The translations under genes and the position numbers were made by a program. A DNA stretch of 64,000 nt from positions 16,839-80,838 of the forward strand of contig NZ_LJOD01000020.1 in assembly GCF_001295265.1 (NCBI RefSeq), in the 5' to 3' direction. This document shows positions 9,081-17,098 of this stretch, piece after piece. The stretch's first letter is position 1. The number at the start of each line of letters is the position of its first letter. This DNA is from Chryseobacterium indologenes. Its GTDB lineage: Bacteria; Bacteroidota; Bacteroidia; Flavobacteriales; Weeksellaceae. The notes under the pieces are model-generated. The model was not told the DNA's origin. It saw only the letters and a program-made list of their open reading frames with translations, and did not search any database.

Positions 9081-10070
9081 TTACAAGGATGGTGTTTTTG
9101 CCTCTTCAAATTCTTTCAGCAGATTACTGAAGACTTTGTCTACCGGGAGAATATCATGAATTAATGCTGAAACCTGCCCGATTTCCAGTTCTCCGTCCTC
9201 CATATCTCCTTCAAACATTCCGCGCTTTGCCCTGGCTCTTCCCAAAGATGCTGTTAAGGCTTCTTTATTTCTTCCGGATTGGTAAATCTCTTCCAATTCG
9301 TTGAAGAATTTATTTTTCACCATTCTTACGGGAGCCAGTTCTTTTAAAGTAAGATGGGTATCTCCTTCGTTCAGCTCTGTAATTTTCTTTTTCCAGTTTT
9401 CATGGGCACTTGCTTCTACGGTTGCAGCGAAACGGGAACCGATCTGAACACCATCTGCACCTAAAATCATAGCTGCTTTCATCTGTGAGCCTAAGGCTAT
9501 TCCTCCGGCCGCAATCAATGGTTTTGAGATATGCTGCTTTACATTGGGGATCAGGCAGAAAGTGGTGGTCTCATCTCTTCCGTTATGTCCACCGGCTTCA
9601 AAACCTTCTGCAACAACGGCATCTACGCCTGCTTCTTCGCATTTTACAGCAAATTTGGTTGAGGATACCACATGGGCAACAGTAAGACCTTCTTTCTGAA
9701 GGGTTTCTGTATATGTTTTAGGATTTCCGGCAGAAGTAAAAACTATTTTTACGTCTTCTTCCAGAATAATCTGAATAATCTCTTCCAGATTAGGATACAA
9801 CATGGGAACATTCACTCCGAACGGCTTGTCTGTAGCCATTTTACATTTTTGAATGTTTTCTCTCAGGATATCGGGATACATGCTTCCCGCTCCAATTAAT
9901 CCAAGCCCTCCGCAGTTGGAAACTGCCGAAGCCAGCCTCCATCCGGAGTGCCAGATCATTCCGGCCTGAATGACTGGATATTGTATATTAAAAAGCTGTG
10001 TAATTCTATTTTGCTCTGTTTGCATCTGATGAATTTTTTTTGCTGAATTAAAGTCTATAAAATTGCTCAT
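9081..10070 (-). CDS. Nitronate monooxygenase / FabK-like flavoprotein
   Basis: 329 residues from the ATG at 10070; an alternative start at 10025 (MQTEQNRITQLFNIQYPVIQ) gives the more usual family N-terminus, so the exact start is uncertain. The protein is a TIM-barrel FMN enzyme: YPVIQAGM, SNCGGLGLIGAGS, AEGFEAGGHNGRD with the likely catalytic His, and LIAAGGIALGSQMKAAMILGADGVQIGSRF for FMN phosphate. This family covers 2-nitropropane dioxygenases and the FabK enoyl-ACP reductases; motif details fit the nitronate monooxygenase side, but the role remains uncertain. The gene appears monocistronic. Confidence 0.85.
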   Translation of the reverse strand: MSNFIDFNSAKKIHQMQTEQNRITQLFNIQYPVIQAGMIWHSGWRLASAVSNCGGLGLIGAGSMYPDILRENIQKCKMATDKPFGVNVPMLYPNLEEIIQIILEEDVKIVFTSAGNPKTYTETLQKEGLTVAHVVSSTKFAVKCEEAGVDAVVAEGFEAGGHNGRDETTTFCLIPNVKQHISKPLIAAGGIALGSQMKAAMILGADGVQIGSRFAATVEASAHENWKKKITELNEGDTHLTLKELAPVRMVKNKFFNELEEIYQSGRNKEALTASLGRARAKRGMFEGDMEDGELEIGQVSALIHDILPVDKVFSNLLKEFEEAKTPSL

Positions 10071-10132
10071 GCGTAAAAATACTAAAAACAAAGTGTTTCC
10101 GGGAAATAAGTATATAATTTTCGAGCATAAAA

Positions 10133-10158
10133 AAACCTCCAGAAAGTTCTGAAGGTTT
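10133..10158 (-). terminator. Terminator after the SurA-like gene
   Basis: AAACCT-c-CAGAA-ag-TTCTG-a-AGGTTT hairpin, with a T-run on the minus strand just after the stop at 10164. Confidence 0.75.
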
Positions 10159-10163
10159 ATGTT

Positions 10164-11531
10164 TTATTTTTTGATTGATTCTTTCTTCCAGTTGGCTTTG
10201 AAATTACAGTTATCATAGCGGCCGTCTATCGACATAAAGATTGTAGGAAGCTTAGAATTAACGAACTTCTCAACCATCTCATTCTTTTTCTTGTTGAGCG
10301 CCATCTGCTTGATTCTGTTGTAATCTGTTTCCAGCGTTATCTGGTGGGCAGGAATTACATCTTCAATTTTGATGATTTTCACCAGTTTTCTTCTGTTTTC
10401 CTCTTCTTCAAAAGCGGGAGTAATATCTCCTTTATTTAACCCTGCCAATTCATAGCTGATTGTTCCGGGAATACTTTCTCTTTCAATTTTATCGGAACCA
10501 TCCGCTCCTGGAATAACCCCTGCATTGAATTTGGTTCTTTTGTCATCTGAAAATTTAAATGCGGCATCCTTAAAGGTCATTTTCCCATCCTGAATCAGGC
10601 CTCTGATACTGTCAAGCTTAGCTTTGGCAGTCTTGATCTCGTCATCAGTAGGAGTCGCTTTTAAAAGAATGTGACGTGCATCATATACCTTACCTGATTT
10701 TTTCAGTAGCTGAATAATATGATATCCGAATTCAGATTCAATAGGTTCTGAAATTTCATTTTCCTGAAGATTCAGTGCGGCAGCTTCAAATGGTTTTACC
10801 ATCTGTCCTTTGTAGATGTTTTTATACAGACCTCCGTTGGCAGCAGATCCTTCATCTTCGGAATAAATTCTAGCCTGACTTTCAAAAGTTTCACCTCCCA
10901 GGATATCCTGTTTGATTTTCTTAAGCCGTTTGATAAGATCATCTTTATGTGCTTCAGTCAGCTTAGGATACATTACAATCTGAGCCAGAGAAATTTCATC
11001 TTTTACTTCAGGAAGCTGCATTTTATACAGATTGTAGAAATCTGTTACTTCATTAGGAGTAACGTCTGCCTTTTCTGTAACACGCTGGTATTTTGCCTGC
11101 CCGTAATACTGGTCTGTATCAATCTTCTCGATCGCATTTTTCATTTCATATGCGTTTCTGAACTTATAGGCAGCCAGCATTGTTTTTTCATCCGGAAACT
11201 GGGAAAGAAGCTGACGGTATTTTGCATTTGCCTGCTCTTTAATAGCAGCAGACCGGTTTTCAATTAGTGTATCTTTTTTTGCTTCGTATACCAAAAGCTT
11301 ATTGCTGATGAGATTTTCCAGGAACTCACATTTATCTGTATTGGAAGCTCCCTGCTGTTTTGCGTAGTGCATCTGCTCGTTTACATCAGATTCCAAAACA
11401 ATTTCATCCCCGATTACAGCTGCAATACCATCCACTAATTCTCCTGGTTTTAGCTGGGCATTCATCATGTTTGAAGAGAATATCATCATGAAAATCCCAA
11501 GGAGAAAAGTGATTTTTAGTTTATTTGTCAT
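10164..11531 (-). CDS. SurA-like periplasmic peptidyl-prolyl isomerase/chaperone
   Basis: 455 residues with a signal peptide ending near MMNAQLKPGE. An N-terminal SurA_N-like region (VDGIAAVIGDEIVLESDVNEQ, residues ~30-140) is followed by two parvulin (PpiC) domains: about 180-275 (EISLAQIVMYP; GGLYKNIYKGQMVKPFEAAA; IESEFGYHIIQLL) and about 283-380 (YDARHILLKATP; FNAGVIPG). The layout is that of SurA, which escorts outer-membrane proteins through the periplasm. The gene has its own -7 box 21 nt before the ATG and its own terminator. Confidence 0.9.
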   Translation of the reverse strand: MTNKLKITFLLGIFMMIFSSNMMNAQLKPGELVDGIAAVIGDEIVLESDVNEQMHYAKQQGASNTDKCEFLENLISNKLLVYEAKKDTLIENRSAAIKEQANAKYRQLLSQFPDEKTMLAAYKFRNAYEMKNAIEKIDTDQYYGQAKYQRVTEKADVTPNEVTDFYNLYKMQLPEVKDEISLAQIVMYPKLTEAHKDDLIKRLKKIKQDILGGETFESQARIYSEDEGSAANGGLYKNIYKGQMVKPFEAAALNLQENEISEPIESEFGYHIIQLLKKSGKVYDARHILLKATPTDDEIKTAKAKLDSIRGLIQDGKMTFKDAAFKFSDDKRTKFNAGVIPGADGSDKIERESIPGTISYELAGLNKGDITPAFEEEENRRKLVKIIKIEDVIPAHQITLETDYNRIKQMALNKKKNEMVEKFVNSKLPTIFMSIDGRYDNCNFKANWKKESIKK

Positions 11532-11552
11532 TTTACTATTTTAAACAAGTTG

Positions 11553-11560
11553 CAAATTTA
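11553..11560 (-). promoter_or_regulatory. -7 promoter box of the SurA-like gene
   Basis: TAAATTTG on the minus strand, 21 nt before the ATG at 11531. Confidence 0.55.
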
Positions 11561-11618
11561 GAATTCTTAATGAATTACACTAAATTTTTTATTATAAATA
11601 TTTCTTAAAAAGACTTAT

Positions 11619-12542
11619 TTATTGCAGTTCAACATCAAATGTCGTTAATTCTTTGAATTGTCTCAATCTGCTGAACATATCAGATTCTTTTACTTCCTGA
11701 ATTCTTTCTGTTCCGAATTTTTCAACAGTGAAAGAAGCCATGGCAGAACCTACGATTAATGCAGATTTCATGGTATCAAAATCAAATTTTCCTTTTTTAG
11801 CAAGATAAGCGGCAAACCCTCCTGCGAAAGTATCTCCGGCTCCGGTTGGATCGAAAACCTCTTCCAGCGGAAGTGCAGGAATAGCAAATACTTTGTTGTC
11901 GTGGAAAAGAAGTGCTCCGTGTTCTCCTTTTTTGATAATGACATACTGAGGTCCCATTTCATGAATCTTTTTGGCTGCTTTTACTAAGGAATATTCTCCT
12001 GAAAGCTGTCTTGCTTCTTCATCATTGATGGTGATTACGTCTGTTTTAGCAATCATATCCATAAGAACATCCCATGCTGTATCCATCCAGAAATTCATAG
12101 TATCCAGGATGACAAGTTTAGGACGTTCGTTCATTTTTTCCAATACGGAAAGCTGAACGCCGGGGTGCAGGTTTCCAAGCAGCAAGATCTCTGCATCCTG
12201 CATCGAATCTGGAATTTTCGGATCAAAGTTTTCCAAAACATTCACTTCTGTAGCTAAGGTATCTCTTGTATTCAGATCATTGTGGTATTTTCCGGCCCAG
12301 AAGAAAGTTTTCCCTTCTTTTACGATCTCAATTCCTTCGATGTTTACATCTCTTCCGGAGAACATATCAAGATGCTCCTGTGGAAAATCTCCTCCTACTA
12401 CAGAAACAATACCAGATTTAACGCCTAAAATAGATGAAGTAATGCTAATGTATGTGGCAGCACCTCCTAAAATTTTATCTGTTTTACCAAATGGCGTTTC
12501 GATTGCATCAAATGCAACACTTCCTACAACTAAAAGTTTCAT
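11619..12542 (-). CDS. PfkB-family sugar/nucleoside kinase
   Basis: 307 residues from the ATG at 12542 (MKLLVVGSVAFDAIETPFGK). It is a ribokinase-fold enzyme: ILGGAATYISITSSIL for substrate binding and the C-terminal PfkB signature FDPTGAGDTFAGGFAAYLA, containing the catalytic Asp and anion hole. It phosphorylates a sugar or nucleoside; the substrate is not evident. The start lies 28 nt after the gldD stop, so it is probably co-transcribed with gldD. An upstream in-frame ATG would overlap gldD and add an unsupported 15-residue extension. Confidence 0.88.
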   Translation of the reverse strand: MKLLVVGSVAFDAIETPFGKTDKILGGAATYISITSSILGVKSGIVSVVGGDFPQEHLDMFSGRDVNIEGIEIVKEGKTFFWAGKYHNDLNTRDTLATEVNVLENFDPKIPDSMQDAEILLLGNLHPGVQLSVLEKMNERPKLVILDTMNFWMDTAWDVLMDMIAKTDVITINDEEARQLSGEYSLVKAAKKIHEMGPQYVIIKKGEHGALLFHDNKVFAIPALPLEEVFDPTGAGDTFAGGFAAYLAKKGKFDFDTMKSALIVGSAMASFTVEKFGTERIQEVKESDMFSRLRQFKELTTFDVELQ

Positions 12543-12570
12543 ATATTTTTCAATGTATTTTAAAAGTAAT

Positions 12571-13128
12571 TTATTTTTTCCATTCAAAAGTATCCAGCAG
12601 GTGCTTCATATCATTTTTGATATAGTTCACTGCCGGAGCCAGAGAATCCGGCTTTGGTCTTGTATTAAAGTATAGATAAGCAGTCACAAAGTGTTTTGTG
12701 CTGTCTGTAATGTAAAACTGAAGATTGGAAGCACTCTGCCCTTTCAGTTCATAGAAGTTTCCATATACCTTTTTTTCCGGGTATTCAAAAGATTTGGTTT
12801 CTATGGAACTGGCTTTCACGGTATGTTCGTACACCATTTTTTCTGCTTCTTTTATATGATCTGCAAAATCATTTTGTATCGGGTAATAGGTTACGAATAC
12901 CTTAGCCTGCATTTGCGGATAATTCAGATAATACCAGCATGGTTTTTTGGCGGGCGCCATTGATGCGAAGTCTGAATACTCAAAAGTATACGCGCAGCTG
13001 CTTTCAAATTTCTGATATTTCGGTGCAGGGTATTCCAGACGAAGTTCTCCGTAAGGTTTCGGAACCGAATCTTTCCCACATGAAACGACAAGCAGTGTCA
13101 TGAAAATAAAAATGACGTTTTTAATCAT
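12571..13128 (-). CDS. gldD: Gliding motility / type IX secretion lipoprotein GldD
   Basis: 185 residues from the ATG at 13128. The lipoprotein signal MIKNVIFIFMTLLVVSCGKD has Cys17. The body matches GldD in length and landmarks (PKPYGELRLEYP, CWYYLNYPQMQAKVFVTYYPI, NDMKHLLDTFEW). GldD is required for gliding and the type IX secretion apparatus in Flavobacterium johnsoniae, where it is encoded near mutY; the same neighbourhood is seen here, but with mutY directly adjacent. The next in-frame ATG would destroy the signal peptide, so the start is secure even though the -7 box is only 4 nt upstream, suggesting a leaderless mRNA. PfkB follows in the same transcript. Confidence 0.92.
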   Translation of the reverse strand: MIKNVIFIFMTLLVVSCGKDSVPKPYGELRLEYPAPKYQKFESSCAYTFEYSDFASMAPAKKPCWYYLNYPQMQAKVFVTYYPIQNDFADHIKEAEKMVYEHTVKASSIETKSFEYPEKKVYGNFYELKGQSASNLQFYITDSTKHFVTAYLYFNTRPKPDSLAPAVNYIKNDMKHLLDTFEWKK

Positions 13129-13132
13129 TTTG

Positions 13133-13140
13133 CAAAAGTA
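13133..13140 (-). promoter_or_regulatory. -7 box 4 nt before the gldD start
   Basis: TACTTTTG on the minus strand, then CAAA, then the ATG at 13128. If used as in other Bacteroidota promoters, transcription would begin at or within a few bases of the start codon. Confidence 0.5.
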
Positions 13141-13172
13141 CAAATTAGATTTCAGATTTGAGAAGACAAATT

Positions 13173-14273
13173 TCAGTCTTTCAGTGAGTTTTGGATGTAG
13201 CTTTCCAAGGGCTTCGGAAAAGACCTTTCATGAAAGGCCTCAAAGTCTGTAACAATATACTGGTTCTGCTCTGTAAAGCTGTTCCAGACAGCTTCAGAAG
13301 TTACTTCCACATCGGTAATTTCAATTGTCAGGTTCTTGTGAGACAGCTTGTGGAAAACTGTTTTTGTATTTCTGATGAAAGGTTCCAGTTCTGCAGGGAG
13401 CTCTGGTAAAAACTCAAATAATTTCTTCCAGATAAAATCGTCTTTTCTCTGCTGAATTAAAAACCGCCCGTTTCTGTGTACAAAATAATATTGTAAAGCA
13501 AAGTCTTCTGCTTTTACTTTTTTGGTCTTCACCGGAAAATCAGAAACTTTCTGTAAGGAAAATGCGAGGCAGTCTTCATGAACAGGACATTCTCCGCAAA
13601 GAGGTTTTTTGGGTTTACAGACTTCTGAACCGATATCCATCATGGCCTGATTAAAGTCACCGGCACTTTCAGGCATCACAAGAAAAGCCAGTTCAGAAAA
13701 GTAACTGAAAGCTTTTGAATTGGAAATATCAAAATCATCTGCAAAGATACGGCTCAACACTCTGTAAAAGTTGCCGTCAACAGCGGGCATTCTTCCTCCA
13801 AAACAAATGCTTGAAATAGCTGCAGCCGTATATTTCCCGACTCCCTTCAGTTTTAAAATTTCTTCATACTGTTCGGGAAAAGTCCCCTGATAATCATTCA
13901 TAATCTGCTGAGCTGCCTTATGAATATTAATTGCCCTGGAATAATACCCCAGGCCTTTCCAGTATAACAGAACCTCATCTTCTTCAGCTTCTGCCAAAGT
14001 TTTTACATCCGGAAATCTTTTAATAAAATTATTATAATGGCCCAACCCCTGACTGATCCTCGTCTGCTGAAAAACAATTTCGCAGATCCAGATTTTGTAA
14101 GGGTCTTTCGTCTGCCTGAACGGCAGGTCTCTTGCATTCTTCCTGTACCAGTTTAAAAGCTTGTTTCCAATATGGAGAAAGCCTGAATTTGTATGATCTT
14201 TTTCCAAAAACCTCAGTCTGTTTAAATAATTGAAGGAATGCTTACCCTGATGACAGCTTTGATACATTCCCAT
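13173..14273 (-). CDS. mutY: A/G-specific adenine glycosylase
   Basis: 366 residues. MutY removes adenine mispaired with 8-oxoguanine. Visible are the catalytic Glu in ICEIVFQQTRISQG, the helix-hairpin-helix LKGVGKYTAAAI, the catalytic Asp in AVDGNFYRVLSR, the 4Fe-4S ligands in CKPKKPLCGECPVHEDC (C-x6-C-x2-C-x5-C), and a C-terminal Nudix-like domain that reads 8-oxoG (FALQYYFVHRNGRFLIQQR). The N-terminus is ~35 residues longer than usual, so the true start could be internal; the ATG at 14273 has a -7 box 4 nt upstream. gldD lies 45 bp downstream on the same strand. Confidence 0.93.
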   Translation of the reverse strand: MGMYQSCHQGKHSFNYLNRLRFLEKDHTNSGFLHIGNKLLNWYRKNARDLPFRQTKDPYKIWICEIVFQQTRISQGLGHYNNFIKRFPDVKTLAEAEEDEVLLYWKGLGYYSRAINIHKAAQQIMNDYQGTFPEQYEEILKLKGVGKYTAAAISSICFGGRMPAVDGNFYRVLSRIFADDFDISNSKAFSYFSELAFLVMPESAGDFNQAMMDIGSEVCKPKKPLCGECPVHEDCLAFSLQKVSDFPVKTKKVKAEDFALQYYFVHRNGRFLIQQRKDDFIWKKLFEFLPELPAELEPFIRNTKTVFHKLSHKNLTIEITDVEVTSEAVWNSFTEQNQYIVTDFEAFHERSFPKPLESYIQNSLKD

Positions 14274-14277
14274 TCTG

Positions 14278-14285
14278 CAAAGATA
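14278..14285 (-). promoter_or_regulatory. -7 box 4 nt before the mutY start
   Basis: TATCTTTG on the minus strand, then CAGA, then the ATG at 14273, suggesting a leaderless transcript. Confidence 0.45.
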
Positions 14286-14420
14286 AACTTATTTTAATTT
14301 ATAAAAGCCTGAGGATGGAACCGGAAGACGGAGGTCATAAACATCATCAATATAATAAGTGTCGATCTGTTTTTATCTTTTTTATGGTATTTTGATTTTA
14401 CAATGGCTTTTAATACCTAT

Positions 14421-14456
14421 AGCTTCCAGCTTCCAGCCTCCTTCTTCCATCTTCAG
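14421..14456. repeat. Pyrimidine-rich dispersed repeat unit (CTTCCA-type)
   Basis: Tandem-like CTTCCAGC units; 14430-14454 matches 31328-31352 at 23 of 25 positions. Such GGAAG/CTTCC-rich intergenic repeats recur in Chryseobacterium-type genomes. The region 14274-14463 holds no gene that I can support. Confidence 0.5.
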
Positions 14457-14463
14457 CTATTGA

Positions 14464-14931
14464 TTATTCATCTTTTTTAATGGAATATACCGGAGCCGCC
14501 TTCAGCCACTGATAATTAAGATTTCGGTCTTCCCTGATAAGATTGTACCCTTCGAGCCTCTTCAGATAGAGGTACATGGAATCATTTTTAAGTTTAAGCC
14601 TCTGGTGGGATAAAAACATGAAAGGATAGTTCATAACAGAGTCTCTTACTGTTTTCAGGATCTTTCCGGATCTTACCTGATAAAGGAAAAACGGCTTTCC
14701 TCTTCCTGATGAGCTGTCTACGAGTTTTACGGAGGAACTTCCGATAACCAGCTCGCTGGCATCAAAACATTCGTCTTCATTCATAATGTAGGCCTTCCCT
14801 TCCTGGCGTTCGTTTTTAAAATAGTCTATTTTATAATGATCAGGACTTTGGTATTTCTTTTCACAGCCTGTCAGCACAAGCATTACAGCTACCGGAAGTG
14901 CAGATATTTTAAGGGTTATATTAATTTTCAT
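14464..14931 (-). CDS. Small lipoprotein next to tssBC
   Basis: 155 residues from the ATG at 14931 (MKINITLKISALPVAVMLVL then TGCEKK, lipobox Cys22). The rest is soluble and mixed charge (DHYKIDYFKNERQEG, SLKL-type strands, ending KKDE). I do not recognise the family. It lies downstream of tssC on the same strand, but a perfect hairpin terminator separates them. Bacteroidota T6SS loci include accessory lipoproteins (TssQ and others), so a secretion-related role is possible but unproven. A longer upstream reading frame runs through the terminator and is rejected. Confidence 0.75.
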   Translation of the reverse strand: MKINITLKISALPVAVMLVLTGCEKKYQSPDHYKIDYFKNERQEGKAYIMNEDECFDASELVIGSSSVKLVDSSSGRGKPFFLYQVRSGKILKTVRDSVMNYPFMFLSHQRLKLKNDSMYLYLKRLEGYNLIREDRNLNYQWLKAAPVYSIKKDE

Positions 14932-14945
14932 GTGATTTGGCAGTA

Positions 14946-14976
14946 AAAAACCGATGTAAAAAATGCATCGGTTTTT
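14946..14976 (-). terminator. Terminator after tssC
   Basis: Perfect 11-bp stem AAAAACCGATG / CATCGGTTTTT with a 9-nt loop, between the tssC stop (14999) and the start of the lipoprotein gene (14931). Confidence 0.85.
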
Positions 14977-14998
14977 ATTATTAAAAGTTGAGTTATAA

Positions 14999-16363
14999 TT
15001 ATTCCTGAGTATACTGTGCATCCCATTCGTTACCATCATCTCCTTTGTGTCCGTCTAATTTAATAACGAAGCTTTTTGTAGGGAAATAAGGGGTCATACG
15101 GATGTCAAGCCATACTCTGTCTTTGTTTACTCTGTCCTGTTCAAAACGAACGATCTTAAATTTCTCAATCAGTTTATCCGGGCCTTTGATGTTATCCAGG
15201 AATGTTACAATCTGTCTTCTCAGATCATCCTCATTCTTGGCATTCCAGTTTTCAAAAGCTCTTCTGTTCAGGAAGTCAAGCAACACTTTGGTTACATAGT
15301 CGAATACACGAACTACGGAATAGGTCTGAAGACCGATATTGTCTCCTGTGAATAATGTTTTCGCAGAGAAAGCCATGATCTTTCCATATTCATTAACCAT
15401 TGGTACAAGACCCATTTTTTCCAACTGGGAAATCTCACTTTTCTTCAATTCGAATTTTACGGCATCCACCTCGTTGATGTTACCATGCTTTTTACCGGCT
15501 GCTACCTGGGACATCAGTGTTTTGTGGATTTTTCCGGCCAATGAAGTGGAAGGCGGAAGTTCTACGTTTTCTTCTTCTCCTACTTCTTCAGCTTTTCCTC
15601 TTCCCACTAACCAGTTACAGGTCATGATCACGTTACTTCTGTGAAGTTCACCGCCCGTAAGGTTGGCAGAGTGGAATAAGTCTACCACATCGTCCGGCTT
15701 ATCAAGGTTCGCGAAATCGGTAACCATCATTACTTTGTTCTCGTTACAGATCTTAGCCCATTTCTCAACGACTTTGTTAGATCCCAGATATCCCGGAATC
15801 GCAAGAAGTGAATAGTTATCTCTAAGGTCTAAACGGTCATAGTAATTTTTGAATTCTTCAGCAATAGCATCGATGAATAAAGGATTATCCAGATCTGACA
15901 CCTGCTCAAGGCTTGCATTTACGATGCTTACATTGTCTACTTTATCCAGTTCTGTATTTTTATAGAACTGAGCTACTGTTCTGTAGTTGGTTTCCAGCAT
16001 ACGAACTGCATCCAGTGTATTTTTCAGATTGGTTTTTAAATTCTGATCTGCGGCCTGTGCTTTTGTTTTACATGTATCGGCCATTTTATCTGCAGATTCG
16101 TTTCCTTCCAACAGACTAACCCACAGGTTAATTTTCTGAAGAAGTTCTTTTCTTTCATCTGCTTTATTGGAGTCATTCAGGAAGATTTCTTTTCTTGCCT
16201 TTCTTGTTGGGTTCATATTGGCGATACCGTCTACAACGGATTCAACAAAGCCAAAACCTCCCATTTTATTAAGCTCTGCAAGCGGGTTGCCCTTCGGCTG
16301 CCCGGAGTGCTGCTGCTGTTGTCCCTGCTGCTGGCTTTCTTGTGCCTGTAATTTGCTATCCAT
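14999..16363 (-). CDS. tssC: Type VI secretion contractile sheath large subunit TssC (Bacteroidota type)
   Basis: 454 residues. The protein resembles the TssC/DUF5458 sheath proteins of Bacteroidota T6SS(iii): Gln-rich head (residues ~5-25), then NPLAELNKMGGFGFVESVVDG, ANMNPTRKARKEIFL, and a C-terminal sheath domain with NIGLQTYSVVRVFDYVTKVLLDFLNRRAFENW and YFPTKSFVIKLDGH. With TssB it forms the cytosolic tubular sheath whose contraction drives the Hcp tube. It starts 17 nt after tssB and ends at a strong terminator. None of the baseplate, membrane-complex, Hcp, VgrG or ClpV genes are within the window. Confidence 0.92.
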   Translation of the reverse strand: MDSKLQAQESQQQGQQQQHSGQPKGNPLAELNKMGGFGFVESVVDGIANMNPTRKARKEIFLNDSNKADERKELLQKINLWVSLLEGNESADKMADTCKTKAQAADQNLKTNLKNTLDAVRMLETNYRTVAQFYKNTELDKVDNVSIVNASLEQVSDLDNPLFIDAIAEEFKNYYDRLDLRDNYSLLAIPGYLGSNKVVEKWAKICNENKVMMVTDFANLDKPDDVVDLFHSANLTGGELHRSNVIMTCNWLVGRGKAEEVGEEENVELPPSTSLAGKIHKTLMSQVAAGKKHGNINEVDAVKFELKKSEISQLEKMGLVPMVNEYGKIMAFSAKTLFTGDNIGLQTYSVVRVFDYVTKVLLDFLNRRAFENWNAKNEDDLRRQIVTFLDNIKGPDKLIEKFKIVRFEQDRVNKDRVWLDIRMTPYFPTKSFVIKLDGHKGDDGNEWDAQYTQE

Positions 16364-16380
16364 GATTTGATTTAATGTAA

Positions 16381-16827
16381 TTATTTTTCAAGTTCTTGTG
16401 CCACTTCTTTCAATACTTCAATAAACGCAGCTCTTGTCTGATCGTTTTCCAGCATATTACGCAGGATCTTATTGGTTTTCAGCTGACGTACGATTTTATT
16501 GTACTGCTCCTGCTCCATGCTGAGCTGCTGTAAATAATCTGATTTTTGCGTAAGACTTTTGGGTGTGAAATCCCCAAGATTCTGAAAACGGAATTCCTCT
16601 TCCACTACGCCTCCGTCTTCTGTTTCATGCTGTACCGCTACAGAAGGCTGAAAATGTCTGAAGACATCTTCCACAGTTTTTAATCCTGTTACAATTTCAG
16701 GGGTATACGATTCTTCTGTTGTAAGCTGGCTTACTATCAGTGACTTGTTTTCCTGTATTTCCTGGATAGCTTCATTAGCGTCTACTTTTACCTCGTTTCC
16801 GCCAACACCATAATTAAACATTGCCAT
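16381..16827 (-). CDS. tssB: Type VI secretion contractile sheath small subunit TssB (Bacteroidota type)
   Basis: 148 residues. MFNYGVGGNEVKVDANEAIQ at the start and a central VEDVFRHFQPSVAV region with FRFQNLGDFTPKSLTQKS correspond to TssB landmarks; the C-terminus is a long helix as in sheath small subunits. Either M1 or M3 could be the start. It forms a heterodimer with TssC and is followed by tssC 17 nt downstream. The ~220 bp upstream (to the hairpin at 17045) are very AT-rich and probably hold the promoter; TAAACTTTG near 16910 is a possible imperfect -7 box. Confidence 0.9.
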   Translation of the reverse strand: MAMFNYGVGGNEVKVDANEAIQEIQENKSLIVSQLTTEESYTPEIVTGLKTVEDVFRHFQPSVAVQHETEDGGVVEEEFRFQNLGDFTPKSLTQKSDYLQQLSMEQEQYNKIVRQLKTNKILRNMLENDQTRAAFIEVLKEVAQELEK

Positions 16828-17044
16828 ATTATTATTATTTTGAGATTTCTGATTTTGATTAGGACCTGTCTAAGAGTAATTTAGTGATATATCCAATAAA
16901 TTACTAATCCAAAGTTTAAATTTAAAAAAAAACTATAACATACAAAATTTTGTCAAGATTTTTCTTGAAATATTTAATTTAATCCATTATATTATAGTGA
17001 AATATCACTGTATTATGTTGTCACTAAACTATGAAAAATAAAAT

Positions 17045-17073
17045 AAAAACGCATCATTTTCTGATGCGTTTTT
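17045..17073 (-). terminator. Terminator after first M13 peptidase gene
   Basis: Perfect 12-bp stem AAAAACGCATCA / TGATGCGTTTTT with a 5-nt loop and a T-run on both strands. Confidence 0.85.
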
Positions 17074-17098
17074 ATTTTCTAACAATTTTTGGCAGGTC

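Noticed and set aside
12280..12675. 131-codon plus-strand frame opposite the pfkB gene
   Set aside because: Covers the antisense of pfkB and the gldD end; no domain.
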